Shown piece by piece: positions 7,832 to 11,445 of a DNA stretch of 11,445 nt. The DNA is from Lachnospiraceae bacterium UBA2864. Its GTDB lineage: Bacteria; Bacillota; Clostridia; Lachnospirales; Lachnospiraceae. The notes beneath the pieces were generated by a model. The model saw nothing but the letters and a program-made list of their open reading frames with translations, was not told the origin of the DNA and searched no databases. Position numbers and translations under genes: made by a program. How positions within the stretch are numbered: position 1 is the first letter of the stretch; each line of letters opens with the position of its first letter. Where the stretch lies: NCBI GenBank assembly GCA_002350525.1, contig DEFA01000027.1, forward strand, positions 1-11,445. The letters are read 5' to 3'.

Positions 7832-7971
7832 AGCTTATTTAAATTCTCGGATTCTTAAGATGATTTAATGTCAAAATTTGATAATATTCTATGTCAAAAA
7901 ACGAGAAGTCAAATTGTTTTGATGCGACTATACTGTGCCATTGTGAATTTGTAAAACTCATTTTGTATCAG
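7832..7971 (+). other. Gene-free stretch with TCAAA/TTTGA palindromes
   Basis: This AT-rich stretch holds no convincing ORF. It contains TCAAAaTTTGA (7871-7881), a direct repeat ATGTCAAAA (7868-7876 and 7891-7899, 23 bp apart) and TCAAAttgtTTTGA (7909-7922). A -10-like TATACT (7929-7934) follows, without a good -35. It is either the 3' untranslated region of the DUF3810 transcript or a regulatory region for a short RNA ending at the terminator. Confidence 0.35.
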
Positions 7972-8004
7972 CCCATGGAAGAGTAAAAACTTCCATGGGT
8001 TTTT
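7972..8004 (+). terminator. Perfect intrinsic terminator
   Basis: CCCATGGAAG (7972-7981) and CTTCCATGGG (7990-7999) form a flawless 10-bp stem with an 8-base A-rich loop, followed by five T (8000-8004). It ends the transcription unit containing the DUF3810 gene, 140 bp past that gene's stop. Confidence 0.92.
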
Positions 8005-8007
8005 CAT

Positions 8008-8035
8008 TTGCATTGTATCAAGGATATATTATAAT
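8008..8035 (+). promoter_or_regulatory. Promoter for the 107-aa orphan gene
   Basis: A perfect TATAAT (8030-8035) is preceded by TTGCAT (8008-8013, three of six matches) at 16 bp. The start would be near 8042, just after the upstream terminator, which agrees with translation beginning at 8079. Confidence 0.5.
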
Positions 8036-8063
8036 ATGTTTTATTCGAATGAATTTTTTGGGT

Positions 8064-8069
8064 AAGGAG
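8064..8069 (+). promoter_or_regulatory. Ribosome binding site that decides the orphan gene's start
   Basis: AAGGAG lies 9 bases before ATG 8079. The earlier in-frame ATG at 7995 sits inside the terminator stem and upstream of the promoter -10, so it cannot be the normal start. Confidence 0.8.
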
Positions 8070-8078
8070 TCAGGATAT

Positions 8079-8402
8079 ATGGAGATCATAAAAGAAGGTG
8101 AATATTATATAACTTTAAATTATTACTGGTATGGTGTTACCTATTACGGATCCTATAAGAATATGAGATTTATGATAAAGAGGGAGCCTTCGGCAAACCT
8201 GTTCTATAATTCGGATGAGAGAAATAACGCGGATGCAAAGATAGTCGGAAAGGTATGGCCGGAACCATTTTGTCTCGAAAAAACAAAGCCTGAACTAGTC
8301 ATAACAGAGGAGTATCCTTTTACGGAAGAAGGAATAGAAGAACTGAGACAGTGGATCAACAATCAGTATGATAAGAATGATTACAGTGATATCAGACTGT
8401 GA
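8079..8402 (+). CDS. Hypothetical 107-aa protein, Tyr-rich N-terminus
   Basis: I recognise no known domain. The protein appears soluble, with no signal peptide or membrane helix. Residues 9-25 are unusually aromatic (YYITLNYYWYGVTYYG), suggesting beta strands. The middle holds MIKREP and VWPEPF, and the C-terminal part (about 80-97) is a probable helix (EEGIEELRQWINNQYDK) followed by a polar end. The compact strand-then-helix layout suggests a small single-domain protein, perhaps lineage-specific. It is monocistronic: a terminator and its own promoter lie upstream, and argD has a separate promoter downstream. Codon use matches the neighbours, so there is no sign of recent transfer. Confidence 0.72.
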   Translation: MEIIKEGEYYITLNYYWYGVTYYGSYKNMRFMIKREPSANLFYNSDERNNADAKIVGKVWPEPFCLEKTKPELVITEEYPFTEEGIEELRQWINNQYDKNDYSDIRL

Positions 8403-8417
8403 CACAAAAGATGCCAT

Positions 8418-8444
8418 ATCATGCCGCTTGAGTGCGGTGATGAT
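8418..8444 (+). promoter_or_regulatory. Inverted repeat around the argD -35 box, candidate operator
   Basis: ATCAT-G-CCGC (8418-8427) and GCGG-T-G-ATGAT (8434-8444) form an inverted repeat of nine complementary pairs plus one G-T pair and a one-base bulge. The six-base centre is the -35 hexamer TTGAGT. No T run follows on either strand, so it is not a good terminator. Its position suggests a repressor site blocking RNA polymerase. It does not look like an AT-rich ARG box. Confidence 0.45.
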
Positions 8445-8456
8445 AAGTGTTATAAT
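8428..8456 (+). promoter_or_regulatory. Strong promoter for the aminotransferase gene
   Basis: TTGAGT (8428-8433, four of six matches) and TATAAT (8451-8456) are separated by exactly 17 bp. The -10 is extended by TG at 8448-8449. This is the best promoter in the window; transcription should start near 8463, about 29 nt before the ATG. Confidence 0.75.
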
Positions 8457-8491
8457 GAATTCTACGTATTTTAGGGAAAGAAGGAAAGATT

Positions 8492-9706
8492 ATGGTATTA
8501 GAGGATTTTAATATATCTCGTGAAGAACTGATTGAAACAGCTCATAAGTATCTTAACGAAGGACTTATGAAAAGATATGATATTGTGGCTGAGAAGGGCG
8601 AAGGAATGTACCTTATCGATGCAGACGGTAAGAAATATCTTGATTTTATAGGCGGTATTGCGGTAAATGCAGCAGGACACTGCAACAAGGCTGTTGTCGA
8701 AGCTATAAAGGCACAGGCTGAGACTCTTATACATGCATCGAATTATTTCTATACTGTTCCGCAGACAATGCTTGCCAAGCTTGTATGTGAGAGTATCGGT
8801 ATGGAGAAGTTCCAGTACCAGAATTCGGGCGCCGAGGCAAATGAGGCTATGATAAAGCTTGCCAGAAAATATGGTATCGATAACTACGGTCCGAACAGAT
8901 ATAAGATTGTTACCGCTGAGAATTCTTTCCACGGAAGAACGCTGGCAACTCTTGCGGCTACAGGTCAGCCGGGATCGGCAATCCAGAAGGGCTATACACC
9001 TTTTATTCCGGGATTTACATATGCTGAGTTTAATAATCTCAAATCTTTTGAGGAAGCATGCGATGAGGATACTATCGCTATTATGATAGAGCCTGTTCAG
9101 GGTGAAGGTGGCGTATATCCTGCAACACCTGAGTTTTTACAGGGCCTCAGAAAGCTTTGTGATGAGAAGGGAATGCTTCTTCTCTTTGATGAGGTTCAGA
9201 CAGGCTGGGGACGTACAGGTGATCTCATGGCATATATGCGTTACGGAATTAAGCCTGATATCGTATCCATGGCCAAGGCTCTTGGCGGAGGTATGCCTAT
9301 TGCAGCAATCTGTGCAAGCGAGAAGGTTATGAGTACCTTCGGTGCCGGTGCACACGGAACAACCTTTGGCGGAAATCCCGTATGTGCAGCTGCCGCATGT
9401 GCTGAGATCAAAGAGATCATTAACGAGAAGCTTCCGGAAAATGCATTAAAGATGGGCGAGTATTTTATGGATAAGCTTAAGACTCTTCCGGGCATTAAGG
9501 AAGTCAGAGGCATGGGACTTCTTGTCGGAGTTGAGTTTGAGAAGGATATCGCATTTGATATAAAGCATAATGCAGGAGATAGGGGACTTCTTCTTACGGC
9601 TATCAAGGCCAATACCATAAGAATGATACCACCGCTTATCGTAACCAAAGAGGATATCGATAAGGCCTTCGGTATATTAAGTGAAGTTGTCAGCGAATTG
9701 GTATAA
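8492..9706 (+). CDS. argD: Class III PLP aminotransferase, probable acetylornithine aminotransferase
   Basis: This 404-aa protein shows the full class III fold-type I pattern: SGAEANE (112-118) for phosphate binding, NSFHGRT (144-150), EPVQGEGG (200-207), FDEVQTGWGRTG (232-243) with D233 contacting the pyridine nitrogen, and Schiff-base lysine K262 in MAKALGGGMPIAA. TTFGGNP (290-296) and R377 (IRMIPPL) for the substrate carboxylate complete it. IGGIAVNAAGHC near residue 53 is typical of ArgD. Expected reaction: N-acetylornithine plus 2-oxoglutarate to N-acetylglutamate semialdehyde plus glutamate, in arginine synthesis. Related ornithine, GABA and succinylornithine enzymes share these motifs, and no other arg gene is nearby, so substrate is less certain than class. 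AAGGA (8481-8485) lies 6 bases before ATG. The gene has its own promoter. Confidence 0.82.
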   Translation: MVLEDFNISREELIETAHKYLNEGLMKRYDIVAEKGEGMYLIDADGKKYLDFIGGIAVNAAGHCNKAVVEAIKAQAETLIHASNYFYTVPQTMLAKLVCESIGMEKFQYQNSGAEANEAMIKLARKYGIDNYGPNRYKIVTAENSFHGRTLATLAATGQPGSAIQKGYTPFIPGFTYAEFNNLKSFEEACDEDTIAIMIEPVQGEGGVYPATPEFLQGLRKLCDEKGMLLLFDEVQTGWGRTGDLMAYMRYGIKPDIVSMAKALGGGMPIAAICASEKVMSTFGAGAHGTTFGGNPVCAAAACAEIKEIINEKLPENALKMGEYFMDKLKTLPGIKEVRGMGLLVGVEFEKDIAFDIKHNAGDRGLLLTAIKANTIRMIPPLIVTKEDIDKAFGILSEVVSELV

Positions 9707-9707
9707 G

Positions 9708-9742
9708 CAGACTTGATCAGACTTGTATAATCGAACTTGTAT
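9708..9742 (+). promoter_or_regulatory. Short ACTTG repeats and -10 box upstream of the aminopeptidase
   Basis: CAGACTTG occurs at 9708-9715 and 9718-9725, exactly 10 bp apart, and ACTTGTAT recurs at 9721-9728 and 9735-9742. A perfect TATAAT (9726-9731) lies among them, without a good -35 hexamer. It may be an activator-dependent promoter for the M18 gene. No terminator for argD is visible, so read-through is also possible. Confidence 0.4.
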
Positions 9743-9769
9743 TGTTGATTTTATCGGGAGAATATGTAA

Positions 9770-11185
9770 ATGGAGCGTAAAAATGCATGGCTTTCGTATA
9801 AGCCGCAGGATGAGAAAAAACTTGAGAAGCTTTGTGATGAATATAAGGATTATCTCTTTAAAGGTAAGACTGAGAGAGAAGGAACAAAGTACATAATAGA
9901 AAAAGCAGAAGAAGCGGGCTATATATCGCTTGATGAGGCTATCAAAGCAGGAAAGAAACTTAAGGCCGGTGCAAAGATTTATTCTGTATGTATGGGTAAG
10001 ACCGTTGCACTTTTCAATATCGGAAAGAGGAATCTTGAAGAGGGTATAAACATTCTCGGTGCACATATCGATTCACCGAGACTGGATGTTAAACAGAATC
10101 CTCTTTATGAGGACAGTGATCTTGCTTATCTTGATACTCATTATTACGGTGGTATAAAAAAATATCAGTGGGTAACACTTCCGCTTGCAATACACGGAGT
10201 TGTTGTTAAAACTGACGGCACGGTCATAAATGTGACAGTAGGTGAAGATGAATCGGATCCTGTATTCTGTGTTACAGATATACTCATCCATCTTGCACAG
10301 AACCAGATGGAGAAGAAGGCTGCAAAGGCCGTAGAAGGTGAAGATCTTGATCTTCTTATCGGTTCGAAGCCTATTATAGTAAATAAGAAGTGTAAGGCGG
10401 AGGATGAGAAGAAACCGGGAAAGGGCAGTCTCGTTACCGCCAAGGTTCTTGAGATTCTTAAGGCAAAATACGGTTTTGAGGAAGAAGACTTCATGTCAGC
10501 GGAGCTTGAGATCGTTCCTGCGGGAAAACCGAGGGATCTCGGATTTGACCGCTCCATGATACTCGCTTACGGACAGGATGATAAGGTATGTGCTTTCACA
10601 TCTCTTTATGCACAGCTTGCCGTAAGTAAGGTAGAGAGAACATCATGCACACTCCTCGTGGATAAAGAGGAAATCGGTTCGGTCGGAGCTACGGGTATGC
10701 AGTCTAAGTTCTTCGAAAATTCTCTTGCCGAGATACTTGAACTTTGCGGATATAACAGTAACCTTTCACTCAGAAGATGTCTTCAGAATTCCAATATGCT
10801 GTCTTCTGATGTAAGTGCAGGCTACGATCCGCTTTATGCGGCTAACTTTGAAAAGAAGAACGCAGCATTCCTCGGAAGAGGAATGGTGTTCAATAAATTT
10901 ACCGGTTCCCGCGGTAAGTCAGGTTCAAATGATGCAAATGCAGAATATATCGGACGCCTCAGAGGTATACTTGAGAAGAATGATATACATTACCAGACAG
11001 CGGAACTCGGAAAGGTAGATGTGGGCGGCGGCGGAACCATTGCTTACATACTTTCGCTTTACGGAATGGAGGTTATCGACTGCGGAGTGGCGGTTCTCAA
11101 TATGCATGCTCCTTGGGAAGTGACTTCCAAGGCAGACATATACGAAACAGAAAAGGGCTACGAGGCATTTTTACGAGAAGCATAA
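9770..11185 (+). CDS. M18-family zinc aminopeptidase
   Basis: This 471-aa cytoplasmic protein has the metal ligands of M18 (aspartyl-aminopeptidase/aminopeptidase I) enzymes: H99 in GAHIDSPRLD, bridging D271 in GQDDKVCAF, the Glu pair E300-E301 in DKEEIGS, D347 in SSDVSAGYDP, and H446 in NMHAPWEV. A Gly-rich VDVGGGGT (417-424) is also typical. Length fits the bacterial branch of the family. It removes N-terminal residues from peptides, often preferring acidic ones, and forms large oligomers in studied members; preference here is unknown. No signal peptide is present. GGGAG (9756-9760) lies 9 bases before ATG. Its likely terminator lies 90 bp past the stop, inside the next gene. Confidence 0.92.
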   Translation: MERKNAWLSYKPQDEKKLEKLCDEYKDYLFKGKTEREGTKYIIEKAEEAGYISLDEAIKAGKKLKAGAKIYSVCMGKTVALFNIGKRNLEEGINILGAHIDSPRLDVKQNPLYEDSDLAYLDTHYYGGIKKYQWVTLPLAIHGVVVKTDGTVINVTVGEDESDPVFCVTDILIHLAQNQMEKKAAKAVEGEDLDLLIGSKPIIVNKKCKAEDEKKPGKGSLVTAKVLEILKAKYGFEEEDFMSAELEIVPAGKPRDLGFDRSMILAYGQDDKVCAFTSLYAQLAVSKVERTSCTLLVDKEEIGSVGATGMQSKFFENSLAEILELCGYNSNLSLRRCLQNSNMLSSDVSAGYDPLYAANFEKKNAAFLGRGMVFNKFTGSRGKSGSNDANAEYIGRLRGILEKNDIHYQTAELGKVDVGGGGTIAYILSLYGMEVIDCGVAVLNMHAPWEVTSKADIYETEKGYEAFLREA

Positions 11186-11216
11186 ATAACAGCACCGATT
11201 CGACAGGAATAGATGT

Positions 11217-11445
11217 ATGAACAGAGAAAGACGCGTGATCGCGAAATTCTTTAATATAATAATTCCTATGATAATGGCATGTGTCATCACATGCCTTTTT
11301 CAGGTTGCAAAAGTCAGAGCGGATGACAGTATTCCCTCGGATTACGGGCAGATAATATATAATCAGGATAACGGTCTCGGGAGTTCCGAGGTCAACTGTC
11401 TGTATCAGACGAGATCCGGCTATATATGGGTAGGTACAGACGGCG
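11217..11445 (+). CDS. Start of a secreted or membrane-anchored Reg_prop sensor protein (partial, cut by window end)
   Basis: 76 codons are visible. The first about 37 residues form a signal peptide or anchor: basic MNRERR, a hydrophobic core (about 14-30, IIIPMIMACVITCLF), then VAKVRA-DD, a plausible cleavage site. The following QDNGLGSSEVNCLYQTRSG plus YIWVGTDG is the two-component-regulator-propeller repeat (Reg_prop), which builds an extracytoplasmic beta-propeller. In this bacterial group such propellers usually precede a membrane helix and a histidine kinase, GGDEF or HTH output, but the output domain is beyond the window. AGGA (11205-11208) lies 8 bases before ATG. The alternative ATG at 11213 is in another frame and stops after 13 codons. 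It follows the M18 gene by 31 bp. Confidence 0.85.
   Translation, partial: MNRERRVIAKFFNIIIPMIMACVITCLFQVAKVRADDSIPSDYGQIIYNQDNGLGSSEVNCLYQTRSGYIWVGTDG
11276..11300 (+). terminator. Intrinsic terminator inside the signal-peptide codons
   Basis: GGCATGTG (11276-11283) and CACATGCC (11288-11295) form a perfect 8-bp stem with a TCAT loop, followed immediately by five T (11296-11300). It is a textbook intrinsic terminator but lies within codons 20-28 of the Reg_prop gene. It may end aminopeptidase transcripts or attenuate the sensor gene. Confidence 0.7.

Noticed and set aside
7995..8078. Longer start (ATG 7995) for the 107-aa orphan gene
   Set aside because: The ATG is part of the terminator stem and lies upstream of the gene's likely -10 box.
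8418..8444. Inverted repeat as a terminator for the orphan gene
   Set aside because: No T run follows on either strand and it frames the -35 box, so a regulatory role is more likely.
11255..11260. Perfect TATAAT inside the Reg_prop gene
   Set aside because: It comes from AT-rich Asn/Ile codons of the signal peptide and has no -35 hexamer at suitable spacing.

Overview
The window looks like a chromosomal stretch from an anaerobic, rod-type Firmicute of the Lachnospiraceae (Butyrivibrio, Pseudobutyrivibrio or Roseburia-like). This is inferred from modest GC, heavy use of AGA (Arg) and ATA (Ile), strong AGGAGG-type ribosome sites, sigma-A promoters with TATAAT, and the gene types: a DUF3810 membrane protein, a clostridial M18 aminopeptidase and a two-component-regulator-propeller protein. 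Genus is not proven. All recognised genes lie on the + strand. No tRNA, rRNA, CRISPR, insertion sequence or phage gene was seen.

Layout. (1) 1-4531: a possible 3' end of an upstream gene (1-119), then two half-size ABC exporter genes overlapping by ATGA (112-1863, 1860-3587). They form a BmrCD/TM287-288-type heterodimer with one degenerate and one consensus ATPase site. A 10-TM EamA/DMT transporter (3632-4531) follows 44 bp later. (2) 4535-8004: a unit starting at an extended -10 promoter. It holds a membrane GGDEF-EAL protein (4601-6331) whose cyclase domain looks dead and whose EAL domain keeps all catalytic residues, an 83-bp gap with an RNA-like hairpin, a 95-aa Nif11-leader-like small protein ending its helical part in STNGGG (6415-6702), and one base later a DUF3810 membrane protein with an HEYAH metalloprotease motif (6704-7831). 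A gene-free stretch with TCAAA palindromes ends in a perfect intrinsic terminator (7972-8004). (3) 8008-8402: a solitary 107-aa orphan gene with its own promoter. (4) 8418-9706: a class III aminotransferase, most likely acetylornithine aminotransferase (argD), whose -35 box sits in the centre of an inverted repeat. (5) 9707-11185: an M18 aminopeptidase. (6) 11217-end: the start of a secreted/anchored Reg_prop sensor protein whose signal-peptide codons contain a complete intrinsic terminator.

The genes do not form one pathway. The three parts with real internal logic are the exporter heterodimer, the signalling/small-protein/putative-protease unit, and the aminopeptidase-to-sensor junction with its embedded terminator. 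The best candidates for something undescribed are the Nif11-like peptide plus DUF3810 pair and the terminator inside the sensor's signal peptide. Both are inferences from sequence reading alone.
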